A stretch of DNA of 64,000 nt from an uncultured Veillonellaceae bacterium (GTDB lineage Bacteria > Bacillota > Negativicutes > Veillonellales > Veillonellaceae): positions 62,001 through 126,000 of the forward strand of contig CAMBIX010000004.1 of assembly GCA_945867815.1 (NCBI GenBank). Direction: 5' to 3'. The position numbers and the translations under genes were made by a program. The notes below the pieces were generated by a model that saw nothing but the letters and a program-made list of their open reading frames with translations, did no database searches and was not told the origin of the DNA. Shown here one piece after another: positions 1-8,365 of this stretch (position 1 is its first letter; each line of letters opens with the position of its first letter).

Positions 1-226
1 GATCATAATCTATCCCTGATAAATACGACTCGGAATCAGATGACAACTGTTCTGCATAAATGGCTGGTTTATCACAACTATGTACGCCTTCGGTATAACT
101 ATACGGCTTAGGTCTAGCAAATCGCTCCGACTGAGCATAACGAATACCAAGTATTTCATAACAAGAATCGTCCTCTATGCCAGAAAATGTCCCATCTGGA
201 CATGTCCATAGCTTCTCACTTCTCAT
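1..226 (-). CDS. Carboxylesterase type B family, N-terminal fragment (cut by window edge)
   Basis: Reading the minus strand from the ATG at 226 gives 75 open codons to the window edge. Residues 27-40 (LGIRYAQSERFARP) match the N-terminal signature of type B carboxylesterases (para-nitrobenzyl esterase family; usual form GIPYA..P.G..RF..P), an alpha/beta-hydrolase family that cleaves carboxylic esters. A Gly-rich Asp-Gly-Thr segment before it also fits the family. The catalytic Ser, Glu and His would lie outside the window, so activity cannot be judged. A GGGTGAG stretch upstream is a weak ribosome binding site. Confidence rests on one motif only. Confidence 0.55.
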   Translation of the reverse strand, partial: MRSEKLWTCPDGTFSGIEDDSCYEILGIRYAQSERFARPKPYSYTEGVHSCDKPAIYAEQLSSDSESYLSGIDYD

Positions 227-644
227 CTCTACTCACCCTACCTATTGATTGTTAATTACACTATTCATTAGGAATCAAATATTCTTATAACTAGCAGTTA
301 TATAATAGGCAATAGTCCTATATAGCAAAAGCACAGTGTATCACTAACACCGTGCTTCTTATTCACATGATTCTGTTGTTATTATATCAAATAGAAAAAG
401 GTCTAACTAGTGCAAAGAAGAATACAAGTCATAAATTAATCAATTCTTTAACTTTTCGCAGATTAAAGTATCAATTTCTCATTACCGTCAACACTGATAA
501 ATAATAGTTTTTCTCACTTCTAGCACTCCCCGTATTCTATCCTTTTACTAACTTTCTTTCTATTTTCTGACCACAAGTAACACAACCATTTTCCAAACAA
601 AATAGTTAACTACTAGATTTAATCTACCTATTTTTCTATTCATC
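227..644. other. Intergenic stretch, AT-rich, no gene seen
   Basis: This 418-base gap separates the esterase start from the broken ATPase gene. Apart from one hairpin near 329-357 I see no open frame, repeat or RNA gene in it. Confidence 0.6.
329..357 (-). terminator. Possible weak intrinsic terminator
   Basis: A 10-bp stem (arms 329-338 and 348-357) has one irregular pair that becomes a G-U wobble in minus-strand RNA, where the hairpin is followed by a short run of T. It could end transcripts coming from the broken ATPase gene, although it lies almost 290 bases past that gene's stop. Confidence 0.35.
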
Positions 645-1734
645 TTATCGCTCATATGCTAAATCAAACAAACGTCCCGCCTGATCGGCCATAAATAAAG
701 GAATATTTAAAACGCCCTCATTAAAACATAAATTTGCCAAGGAAAAGCGCACACGCAATTTAGTCTTATCCGCAAATAAAGACGCATATTGCTTCAAACT
801 CCTACTCTTTATATTCATATCAGCTTTTACTTCTATAGGAATAATTTCATTTTTCCACTGTACAACGAAATCCACTTCATAAGAAGGATTCAATCGTGCC
901 CAATAAGAAGGAGCTATATCTAATCGAGGTACAAGCGATTGTAAAACAAAATTTTCTGTCAAAGCGCCTTTAAACTCACTAAATAAAGGATTACCTTCTC
1001 TAAATACTGTTGGATTTAATCTAGACAATCGCCGTAACAAACCTACATCAACTAGATACAACTTAAAAGCACTGAGGTCTTCATAAGCAAACAAAGGCAG
1101 ACCTGGTGCTTTTATGCGATACACCTTCGTAACCAAAGCCGCATTAACCAACCAATTTAATGCATCTTCATATTCTCTAGCCCTAGACCCTTCCTTAACT
1201 ACCTTATATAGAAACTTCTTATTTTCTCTCGCTAATTGCGATGGTAAAGACCGCCAAATTTTCACTGCCTGTAGCCATCAAGAATTCTTGAAAATTCATA
1301 GGGTATAAACTAAGAAAATCAACCTGTCCCACTGGAAAAGAACTAGGCTTAGCTAAGGCTACGCCTAACAGCGAGCCAGCACAAGCCACATGATAATTCG
1401 GTGCTGTCTCATGAAAATACTTCAAAGCATTTAATACTTCCGGACTATCTTGCACTTCGTCGAAAATAAGCAGTGTTTCTTTAGGTCGTATAACCTGTCC
1501 ACTAGCCATAGCTAAATTAGGTATAATTAGTTCTATATCCTTAGTTCTAACGAAAAAATCCCTATATTCTGGATTTTCATCAAAGTTAAAATAGGCCGTG
1601 TTCTGATAAGCTTGTCTTCCAAATTCTTTTAAAAGCCAAGTCTTTCCCACCTGACGAACCCCTTTTAAAATCAGAGGCTCACGATAAGGCGAGGCCTTCC
1701 AGTTATATAATTGCTGCATAGCTAGTCGTTTCAT
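645..1734 (-). pseudogene. AAA_14/DUF4143 ATPase, disrupted by internal deletion and frameshift
   Basis: Two overlapping minus-strand frames are the two ends of one gene. The 5' part (1734 to 1219) has the P-loop GVRQVGKTWLL (residues 25-35) and Walker B LLIFDEVQ of the AAA_14 ATPases. The 3' part (about 1265 to 645) begins at IWRSLPSQLARENKKF and continues through the DUF4143 nuclease-like domain (FVVQWKNEIIPIEVKAD). In intact family members roughly 70 or more residues separate these blocks, including the GGMPEVV helix; they are missing here and the frame shifts at about 1255-1270. The broken gene probably makes no functional ATPase. Such genes are common accessory genes of unclear role. Confidence 0.85.
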
Positions 1735-1771
1735 AGTTATTACTCCCTATAATCAGGCAAATCTATACGCA

Positions 1772-1822
1772 ATTATATATAATTATGTGAAAACAATCAC
1801 AAGATTATATATAATTATGTGA
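1772..1822. repeat. 19-bp perfect direct repeat upstream of the broken ATPase
   Basis: The 19-mer ATTATATATAATTATGTGA occurs at 1772-1790 and again at 1804-1822, 32 bp apart, immediately upstream of the ATPase start at 1734. The repeats are AT-rich and overlap any promoter for that gene, so they could be a regulator's paired sites or simple replication slippage. Confidence 0.7.
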
Positions 1823-2031
1823 TTTTATATGCATTATTATATATTTTTTCTTTCCTTATCGCAATTAGTCCACTAACTTCCCAACCCTTTAACTATATCA
1901 GGGAAACTGTACTAACTAATCTCTACCTAACAACTAGTACTATATCGCCTACCTAACCTATCCGTACTAATAATCCCTAATACTGTAATACTGTATTATT
2001 AGCCACTAAAATTATCATTAGCCTCTATTAT

Positions 2032-2496
2032 TTACGCATGCCGATAGGGATACGCTGCATCAAATAAATGGGGTGCAAACCAGCTATCCCCTACGGGTTC
2101 CCACTTACCAAACTGATTTAGTCGATAATCCCAATAGGAACCCCTATCTGTAAACTCATAGGTAAAGGGATACACCTTTCCACTTTTCGTAACCGCCTTA
2201 AAGGTACAACGAAAGCTAACCGGCGTCGTATTAATTACGCTATCCGTATCCAAAAAGTAATTACTAGAATAATCACTATAAAAATATATATCAACAGCAC
2301 CAACCGACTGTCCAAAGCCGAAACCAGTTCCCATAATAATGGCCATAACTAGCGTGACCATCAACGCTTTACATCGATAACCTATAATTTTACTTACCTT
2401 ACTTGCCTTATCTACTATTCTAGACAGCCACTCTTCCCTATCTCGATTCTCTACATAATCTTCTATTGGAAACCTATTTATTTGTTCATCTCGCAT
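2032..2496 (-). CDS. Small membrane-anchored or secreted protein of unknown function
   Basis: The start chosen is the ATG at 2496, because AAGGAGTT lies just upstream (2501-2508); a longer frame from 2622 has no good binding site. The 154-residue product has a charged N-terminal 40 residues, one hydrophobic segment at about 44-66 (ALMVTLVMAIIMGTGFGFGQ) and a C-terminal part rich in Tyr, Phe and Trp that should lie outside the membrane. The position of the hydrophobic segment suggests an anchor more than a cleaved signal. I recognise no family. It stands alone between the ATPase remnant and the divergent symporter gene. Confidence 0.6.
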   Translation of the reverse strand: MRDEQINRFPIEDYVENRDREEWLSRIVDKASKVSKIIGYRCKALMVTLVMAIIMGTGFGFGQSVGAVDIYFYSDYSSNYFLDTDSVINTTPVSFRCTFKAVTKSGKVYPFTYEFTDRGSYWDYRLNQFGKWEPVGDSWFAPHLFDAAYPYRHA

Positions 2497-2720
2497 ATAT
2501 AACTCCTTATTAATACAACTATCCACTCCACTCACAAGTTTACCTCCATAGCTCACGCCGTTACCACAAAAGCTATACACACCTTGTAATATCTGTGATT
2601 TATCATTTGACAAACCATTCATATATGCCTATAATAATTCCTATAATATTAGTGGGTATTGCCTAAGTAGGTAACAAGCTTACTGGAATACCTTTCCTAT
2701 TTTTACTATGGGGGTGTACC

Positions 2721-4037
2721 ATGACACAAGCAACTAGCTCTGTCGACCGCAAGGCTAAAGAAGCCATACGAAACAGTCGCGGTCAAGGCAAAGCCAAACA
2801 ATTTATACTTTGGGTTGCTGCCTTAATTATCGGCGGTATCCTAGGCTGGCTTAATATACCAGCTCTTAACGATCTATTTAATTTTATTGCCGTTGTCTTT
2901 ACTCGGTTCTTCCAATTTATTGCAGTACCGACAATCGCCTTGGCTGTTATTACAACACTAGCGGCCTTAGGTGCTAAAAAAGATACGGGGCGCATCTTTG
3001 CACATGCCGTTGTCTATACCTTAGCCACTACCATTTGTGCGGCTGCCGTTGGTCTTATTTTATATCTATGGATTCAACCTGGCAACTTACCAGCGAATGT
3101 TATCGGCGCCGGTGCCTCTCAAGTACCACAAAAATTAGGCAACGTCACCTATTATGACCATATTTTATCGGTCATTCCAAATAATATTTTACAGCCATTC
3201 GTAGCAGGCAACGTCTTATCTGTTATGCTAGTAGCGGCTGCCGTAGGCCTTGCCTTTGCCTTTATGCCAAAGACAGAAAACCGAGCTGCCTTATTTAAAG
3301 TATTATTAGGGGCTGAAGAATTACTTTTCACCTTAATTCGTGCTTTATTATGGATTTTACCAGTTGGTATTCTTGCCTTCGCTGCCCAGTTATCCGCTCA
3401 GATTTCTGCTGGCGTTATCGTTGGTGCCTTAGGTAAATATACCTTAATTGTATTAGGTGGTAATATTTTACAAATTATTGTCATTATTCCACTTTTCTTA
3501 CTGGGCCGTGGCTTAAATCCACTGCGTGTCTTCAAAAAGATGTCGCCAGCTATTGCTGTTGCCTTATTTACTAAAAGCTCCGCTGGCACCTTGCCAGTCA
3601 CCTTAGCTTCAGCTGAAGAAAACTTAAAGGCTAACCCTGCCGTTTCTCGTTTTGTTTTACCAATTTGTACAACAATTAACATGAATGGCTGCGCTGCCTT
3701 TATCCTCGTTACGTCACTATTCGTTATGCAAAATGCTGGCGTTGACCTTTCTCTAGGTACTATGATTACTTGGTTATTCATCGCCGTACTGGCTGCTATC
3801 GGCAATGCAGGCGTGCCTATGGGCTGCTATTTTTTAACCTTATCCTTAATGTCCTCCATCGGTATGCCGATTGGATTGATGGGTATCATTCTTCCTATCT
3901 ACACCATTATCGATATGATTGAAACCGCTGAAAACGTATGGTCTGACTCCGCTGTCTGCGCTATGGCTGACCATGACTTAAAAGGTAAAATCGATGACGA
4001 TAATAGTAACTTAGATGGCCTCGCACCACAGCTATAG
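2721..4037 (+). CDS. Dicarboxylate/amino acid:cation symporter (DAACS family)
   Basis: The 438-residue protein has about eight hydrophobic segments and two family signatures. The serine-rich re-entrant loop reads KSSAGTLPVTLASAEEN near residues 288-304 and the substrate/cation motif TTINMNGCAAFI near 317-328. Members of this family (GltP, DctA, SstT) import glutamate, aspartate, C4-dicarboxylates or serine/threonine with Na+ or H+. The canonical first motif is SSSATLP; here it is KSSAGTLP, so the substrate is not safely predicted. In a lactate/succinate-metabolising anaerobe a dicarboxylate or amino-acid role is likely. A GGGGGTG ribosome binding site precedes the ATG. Confidence 0.85.
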   Translation: MTQATSSVDRKAKEAIRNSRGQGKAKQFILWVAALIIGGILGWLNIPALNDLFNFIAVVFTRFFQFIAVPTIALAVITTLAALGAKKDTGRIFAHAVVYTLATTICAAAVGLILYLWIQPGNLPANVIGAGASQVPQKLGNVTYYDHILSVIPNNILQPFVAGNVLSVMLVAAAVGLAFAFMPKTENRAALFKVLLGAEELLFTLIRALLWILPVGILAFAAQLSAQISAGVIVGALGKYTLIVLGGNILQIIVIIPLFLLGRGLNPLRVFKKMSPAIAVALFTKSSAGTLPVTLASAEENLKANPAVSRFVLPICTTINMNGCAAFILVTSLFVMQNAGVDLSLGTMITWLFIAVLAAIGNAGVPMGCYFLTLSLMSSIGMPIGLMGIILPIYTIIDMIETAENVWSDSAVCAMADHDLKGKIDDDNSNLDGLAPQL

Positions 4038-4107
4038 AATATATCTTATTTATTATAGCAATAAGCCATCTACTAAACAATATAATACCTGTATCAACTT
4101 AATAATA

Positions 4108-4164
4108 TAGGCGTATAGCAGCAAATTAAATAGATGTGTGCTATCTTAGCTATCTATACGCCTA
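4108..4164. repeat. 11-bp inverted repeat next to the symporter terminator
   Basis: TAGGCGTATAG at 4108-4118 and its exact reverse complement at 4154-4164 are separated by 35 bases, just before the strong terminator hairpin. It could extend the 3' structure of the symporter mRNA; nothing else is seen between the gene and the terminator. Confidence 0.5.
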
Positions 4165-4175
4165 CGATATATGAT

Positions 4176-4226
4176 AAAAAGAGCTCTATTCCTGTAGCTG
4201 TATTTACAGGGATAGAGCTCTTTTTC
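4176..4226. terminator. Strong bidirectional intrinsic terminator
   Basis: A stem of about 21 bp (AAAAAGAGCTCTATTCCTGTA against its complement with one G-T pair) is flanked by A5 on the left and T5 on the right, so it can stop transcription from either strand. It ends the symporter transcript and shields it from the IS30 element downstream. Confidence 0.9.
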
Positions 4227-4380
4227 TTATGGTTATTACACGAAACTAAATCTTTATTTCCTTAACTTCTACACGAGTCATAACTTTCATTTCCTTTGCT
4301 GTTACACCATTCCAAACTTTTATTTTTCTTAATTCCGTAAATTACAAATCGAAGTTGAACACTTTCTTAAAAGTCATCAA

Positions 4381-5044
4381 TTACCCTAATAACCTGACTT
4401 CTTCTAGGAATGCCTCTAGTGGTGTTCTATGGCCTAAGATCTTACGTGGTAAATTATTGCACTGACGCATAGCTCTTCTAATCAGACTTTCTGATACAGT
4501 AGAGATAGGCATTCCTTTAGGGATGAATCGTCTAAGTAATCCATTATGCCGTTCGTTAGAACCTCGCTCCCATGAAGAGTAAGGATGGGCAAAGTAAATA
4601 TCAAGTGAATCTGAGGCTAATTCAGCTATAGTACTGAACTCGCTGCCATTATCACTAGTAATACTCTTGCATATGTCCTTAAGGTTCTCAGAATCTGTAA
4701 AAGTGGATAACCAAGTTTCTAGCGTACATTTTACATCTTCAGCTCGTCCAGATTGACTTCGTAAAACGACGTATAAGCGCGTTTTACGTTCAATCAGGGT
4801 AACTAGTACCTGGTCATTTTTATTCTTAGTACCTCGCACAGTATCTATTTCCCAGTGACCAAATTCTTCTCTAGTATCTATTGAAGAAGGACGTTCATCA
4901 ATAGATGCCCCTAATCGCTTTTTATTCTGGCGAGTATGAGCTTTGCGTTGAGAGCGCTTAACTATTAGTGGCAAATCAATTGGACGTATAGATATTTAGA
5001 TATTTTCTTGAACGGGTAGACGTGATATGATTAGTGTATTCCAT
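4381..5044 (-). pseudogene. IS30-type transposase, internal deletion with frame break
   Basis: The original start is the ATG at 5044, preceded by AAGGAGG; it reads MEYTNHITSTRSRKY and then runs into a stop in this frame. From about 4974 a second frame carries the catalytic part: HWEIDTV (first Asp), ITSDNGSEF (second Asp) and ERGSNERHNGLLRRF (Glu), the DDE triad of IS30. The DNA-binding N-terminal region of about 100 or more residues is missing at a junction near 5000 that contains the repeated string AAATATCT. The catalytic fragment could be expressed from an internal TTG, but without the DNA-binding domain it is unlikely to transpose the element. Confidence 0.8.
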
Positions 5045-5120
5045 AGTGGGTACCTCCTTGGTTATGACATTTAATATGTGGTTACAACATAATCATATCA
5101 CAGGTCACCTACTATGGAAT
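5022..5120 (-). promoter_or_regulatory. Two interleaved inverted repeats around the transposase start
   Basis: Arm a (5107-5120) pairs with 5038-5051, 13 of 14 positions, covering the start codon at 5042-5044. Arm b (5090-5101) pairs perfectly over 12 bp with 5022-5033, just inside the coding region. In minus-strand RNA the order is a, b, a', b', so the two pairings interleave. A candidate -10 (TATGAT) overlaps arm b, so a transcript made by the element's own promoter would lack arm a while one reading in from outside would contain it. This is the arrangement expected for blocking transposase translation from read-through mRNA, as known in IS10 and IS50. Confidence 0.5.
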
Positions 5121-5149
5121 TTTTTATGTGTTCAACTTCATTTTACAAT

Positions 5150-5567
5150 CAACCTGATTATTGTTTTTATAATCTAAACTATTTAGTCTCCATTTAATTG
5201 CTGCTTAATAGTCTATTTCATTTGAATACTATTATTGAGTTTCCTCTTAATCCTCTCTAAACAAATGAACTTTTACAGTAAAAAAATAAACAGTGTATTC
5301 TCAATTAGTTTGTAGATAACTAATCAGACACTGTTTACATATTTTTTATTCTTTTTTAGCTTTTTCTTTCAATTATTGATTTTTACTAGTATTTAATCAA
5401 GTTTTTTTCTTCTTTACTGTTTTTCTATCTATATTTTCAATACCTTCTGCTTTCCTATAGGACTCACCTAATATGATTCACAATAAGAACAGCCTTATAT
5501 TTTCCATGGCAAGAGCTATCTTAATATCTCCATCTGTAAAATCGTCATGGCATTTCCCTAGACTGCT
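5150..5567. other. Intergenic stretch between the IS element and the S66-like gene
   Basis: It contains one clear hairpin (5281-5347). Directly after the stop of the S66-like gene about 26 further codons stay open in the same frame (5567 to about 5487), which I regard as chance. No other gene is visible. Confidence 0.5.
5281..5347. terminator. Bidirectional terminator hairpin
   Basis: AAACAGTGT (5288-5296) pairs with ACACTGTTT (5328-5336), and inside it ATTAGTT (5304-5310) pairs with AACTAAT (5318-5324). Runs of T follow on the plus side, and on the minus side TTTATTTTTT follows. On the minus strand it probably ends the S66-like gene transcript. Confidence 0.7.
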
Positions 5568-6473
5568 TCATCCTAACGTCTCCCATAAAAGGGTATTTGA
5601 TACAGCTCGAAATTGTATACGCTGGCCTATGGGTATATAGCCTTTATAGTCTGAGGGCCAGTAAGCTACAAACTGCAAGTTAGGGCATACTTGTTGTAAA
5701 TCTTGAGAGAGTAAAGTCTTGCCTATATCTCTTTGCCTATCGCAACGCAGGATGATACCTTGTATATTCTTATACCAACTTTTCTCCTGCTTAAACGGCT
5801 TATCCTGTCCAATTGCCTCGACTGTTAATCTTACTTTTTTCTCCCATTCTTTTATAGATAAATCCTTTTTCCCATTAAAAGCCTCCATTAAATCTATATA
5901 TAATAAATAAGGTTTATCCTTTATATCTGTAACTAATAACTTCCAAGATCCATCATATAAATAACCCGCCTGTTCTTTATAGAAAATCTGTCCTCTTGGA
6001 GGATGAGGCAGGCTATCTAATACAACAAAGGCTTTCTCTGCCTGTTGTATAATGCCACTTATTGTTGACGTTGCTAGGACTAAGCCATAACCTAATCTGA
6101 CTTTTTTATATAACCATTCTTGGCAGACGCTATACGATGTACCAGCTAAAAAAAGTTTTCTTTTCTTTCGTATAACCTGTATGTAAGAGAGTTCATTATT
6201 ACTTATACTAGAGGCTAATGCTGCTACTAGTTGTCTGTAATCTGTATAGTCGAAGAGATTTTCATAGTCTGTAACTAGCCATACCGCTTGGCAATCATCA
6301 TCTTCCATAGAATGCAACCACTTGTCACCTATTGATTCCGCCTCAATAGGTACTTGTCTCACTTGATAGCCTAAAGATTTTATAGGTTCTACATAAGCAG
6401 TTATATCCTCTTGGCTGCCTAGGAGTGCTATGGTCATGCCTTTTTGTAAGCGATGTGGTTGTATATATTCCAT
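5568..6473 (-). CDS. S66 (LD-carboxypeptidase)-like protein lacking the usual catalytic residues
   Basis: The 301-residue length and several blocks follow the S66 peptidase pattern: an N-terminal RLQKGMTIALLGS (8-20), AVWLVTDYENLFDYTDY (63-79) in place of the family's Gly-Gly-Tyr strand, FLAGTSYSV (108-116) at the position of the G-x-S-D nucleophile block, and YKGYIPIGQRIQF (276-288) at the position of the His loop before PLG. The conserved His, the Glu of the EGGNL block and the SD pair are not recognisable. S66 enzymes trim the peptidoglycan tetrapeptide or detoxify microcin C. This copy may be a non-catalytic relative or a fast-diverging pseudoenzyme. The start is supported by AAAAGGAGGAGGGG. 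Confidence 0.5.
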   Translation of the reverse strand: MEYIQPHRLQKGMTIALLGSQEDITAYVEPIKSLGYQVRQVPIEAESIGDKWLHSMEDDDCQAVWLVTDYENLFDYTDYRQLVAALASSISNNELSYIQVIRKKRKLFLAGTSYSVCQEWLYKKVRLGYGLVLATSTISGIIQQAEKAFVVLDSLPHPPRGQIFYKEQAGYLYDGSWKLLVTDIKDKPYLLYIDLMEAFNGKKDLSIKEWEKKVRLTVEAIGQDKPFKQEKSWYKNIQGIILRCDRQRDIGKTLLSQDLQQVCPNLQFVAYWPSDYKGYIPIGQRIQFRAVSNTLLWETLG

Positions 6474-6524
6474 GTTTTATCCCCTCCTCCTTTTCCCTTC
6501 ACTACAACTATACTCTTTATAACT

Positions 6525-6574
6525 AAAAAAACAGGAGCAACCCTCATAAGAAAGAGCTGCCCCTATTCTTTATA
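6525..6574 (-). terminator. Intrinsic terminator of the Rpn-type remnant
   Basis: On the minus strand AGGGGCAGC pairs (with G-U pairs) with GGTTGCTCCT and is followed by T7. It sits about 50 bases past the stop of the gene at 6623 and ahead of the next start at 6473. Confidence 0.8.
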
Positions 6575-6622
6575 TATGTAAAAATTTAAACGTTACTAAA
6601 AAGGTCCTCTGATACTATTTAT

Positions 6623-7150
6623 TTATATTAATTTATTCTGTTTAGCCACCTCTTTTACATAATCAACAGTAACCTGTAATGATTTAGCAATCACATCTAT
6701 TGTTACGCCATTTTTGAGTAAACCAATAATTGCCTCCAACTTACCTTCTTTGCGTCCTTCTTCTCGTCCTTCTTCTAATATGCCCATGCCTAAATTACAC
6801 ACAGTCCCCAACTCTCCTTCCATATCATCAACTAAAGTAATTTTATAATCCTGTTTCAACTTGTCTTTCTTTTCAGCTACGGATATATTTTCCTTAAAAA
6901 ACAACCATAATAGTTCTTGCAGCCTATCTGCCTTTTCTTCTTTACCTAAGTATATCATAACTACATTCATTAAATCATAGTTACTTTGCTTTTCTTTATA
7001 TCGATGGAGCAAATGACGCTCTGTAAACTCATAACGATTAATACCACTCTGCCCCTTGGGTCCATCCATGCAAATCCAGATAGAATATACCTTCTTAATG
7101 TCATCATAATGACTACCGACAAATTCTACCGTCTTCTGCGCAGATAGCAA
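6623..7150 (-). pseudogene. C-terminal remnant of an Rpn-family (PD-(D/E)XK) nuclease / putative transposase
   Basis: The 175 residues match the middle and end of Rpn-family proteins: FVGSHYDDIKKVYSIWICMD, RYEFTERH, a YLGKEEK segment, and the typical C-terminal EEGREEGRKEGKLEAIIGLLKNG with a short helix-turn-helix-like end. The N-terminal PD-(D/E)XK nuclease core, about 120 residues in full-length members, is absent. The frame opens at a TTG directly after a run of nine A (about 7153-7161), and no matching protein sequence is readable upstream. It is therefore most likely a truncated, inactive copy. Full-length members promote RecA-independent recombination in vivo. Confidence 0.7.
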
Positions 7151-7430
7151 GCTTTTTTTTTACCGCCTAATAGAAAGAAATATCTTTTTCTGTAAATGGC
7201 AATGCTCCTATATTGACCTATATAAAAAGATATCTGTATAATTTCCTTAGGAGCTACTATTACAAATACTAACTTCTATAATCAACCAATAGATAACTAT
7301 GAATTATAGAAGGCCCTAACAGTCAATGAAAAGGATTTTGCTAATAACGGCACAATACCTTTCCATAAAACTATAATCCAGCTAAAAAGGACCTATCTAC
7401 TGATAACTTACAATTAAAGGAGGCCATCTT

Positions 7431-8270
7431 ATGAATCCCGTTCCTTCCATATTATCCATTCAAGACATGAGCGCCGTAGGTCGCTGCTCCTTAACAGTCT
7501 TTATTCCTATTGTCAGTGCCTTAGGCTGCCAAGCCGTGCCTTTACCAACGGCTGTCTTTTGTAATCATTTAGATTATCCGCATTTCGCTTTTAATGATGA
7601 AACGCCCCACCTGCTCTCCTTCGCTGATTGCTGGGAAAAGAATGCTATTACCTTTAATGCTATCCAAAGTGGCTTCTTGGCTTCTCCAGAACAGGTTGAT
7701 ATCGTCCTCGAGCTTATTCGTCGTTTTGGCAATAGGCAGCATCCCGTTATTGTCGACCCGGCTATGGCTGATGATGGTCACCTATACTCTATCTTCGATG
7801 ATACCATGGTTAGGGCCATGCGCAAATTGGTTAGTCAAGCTGATGTCATTAAGCCTAACTACACGGAGGCTCTTTTCCTATTAGACCGACCTTATGATGA
7901 TCGTCTATTAAGTAAAGACGAAATTCATGCTCTTTGCCGTGATTTAGCAGCGCTTGGACCATCAAATATTGTTATGTCCGGCCTGCCTGCTGAACATGAA
8001 TGTCTTGTAACTGTTTATAATAAAGACAAGGATATCTTACAATTTGCCAGCACACCTCTTTTACCCTATAAGGCTCATGGCACGGGGGATATTTTTACAG
8101 CGGTCCTTACTGGCTCTGTTGTAAAAGGCGACACTTTACGAACAGCAGCACAAAAGGCAGCTAGTTTTACAACTAAGGCTATGCAATTCAGTTACGATGC
8201 CTTAGATGGCAACTTACGTGACGGCCTCCTCATCGAAGCCTTACTAAGTGACCTTGTACCTAGGCAATAA
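7431..8270 (+). CDS. Pyridoxamine/pyridoxal kinase (ribokinase superfamily)
   Basis: The 279-residue protein phosphorylates pyridoxal or a related B6 vitamer with ATP (salvage of pyridoxal phosphate), in the cytoplasm. SIQDMSAVGRCSL (9-21) is the substrate-side N-terminal motif of PdxY/PdxK enzymes, VDPAMADDG lies near 107-115, and AHGTGDIFTAVL near 217-228 contains the anion-hole GTGD with the catalytic Asp of the ribokinase fold. A GGAGGCC binding site precedes the ATG. It is monocistronic, with a terminator directly behind. A hydroxymethylpyrimidine kinase (ThiD-like) role is the main alternative. Confidence 0.8.
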   Translation: MNPVPSILSIQDMSAVGRCSLTVFIPIVSALGCQAVPLPTAVFCNHLDYPHFAFNDETPHLLSFADCWEKNAITFNAIQSGFLASPEQVDIVLELIRRFGNRQHPVIVDPAMADDGHLYSIFDDTMVRAMRKLVSQADVIKPNYTEALFLLDRPYDDRLLSKDEIHALCRDLAALGPSNIVMSGLPAEHECLVTVYNKDKDILQFASTPLLPYKAHGTGDIFTAVLTGSVVKGDTLRTAAQKAASFTTKAMQFSYDALDGNLRDGLLIEALLSDLVPRQ

Positions 8271-8291
8271 TATATTAGTTACCTAACAAAT

Positions 8292-8348
8292 AACCCATTA
8301 AACCTAAGCCCAGTATATACTGGGCTAAGTCTAATGGGTTTTATTTTC
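8292..8348 (+). terminator. Nested-stem intrinsic terminator of the pyridoxal kinase gene
   Basis: An outer stem (AACCCATTA at 8292-8300 against 8332-8340) encloses an inner near-perfect stem AGCCCAGTA/TACTGGGCT, followed by TTTTATTTT. Confidence 0.85.
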
Positions 8349-8365
8349 ATTCTTAGATACTTCTA

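Larger units (their letters stand above)
4341..5149 (-). mobile_element. IS30-family insertion sequence, internally deleted
   Basis: The element is bounded by imperfect inverted repeats at 4341-4362 and 5128-5149 that share the core GAAGTTGAACAC plus matching outer bases. It contains a minus-strand transposase with the IS30 DDE domain but without the N-terminal helix-turn-helix region. At 809 bp it is shorter than a typical IS30 element of about 1.0-1.2 kb. Both ends look intact, so it could still be mobilised in trans by a full-length relative. I see no clear short target duplication at the flanks. Confidence 0.8.

Noticed and set aside
2783-3805. Minus-strand open frames inside the dicarboxylate symporter gene
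   Set aside because: They are shadow frames of a clear membrane-protein gene and match no family.
5487-5570. About 26 in-frame codons after the UGA stop of the S66-like gene, possible selenocysteine read-through
   Set aside because: The organism has selD, but no SECIS-like hairpin follows the UGA and the extension resembles no family end; most likely chance.
7594-7884. Second plus-strand frame inside the pyridoxal kinase gene
   Set aside because: It overlaps the kinase core completely and has no ribosome binding site; shadow frame.
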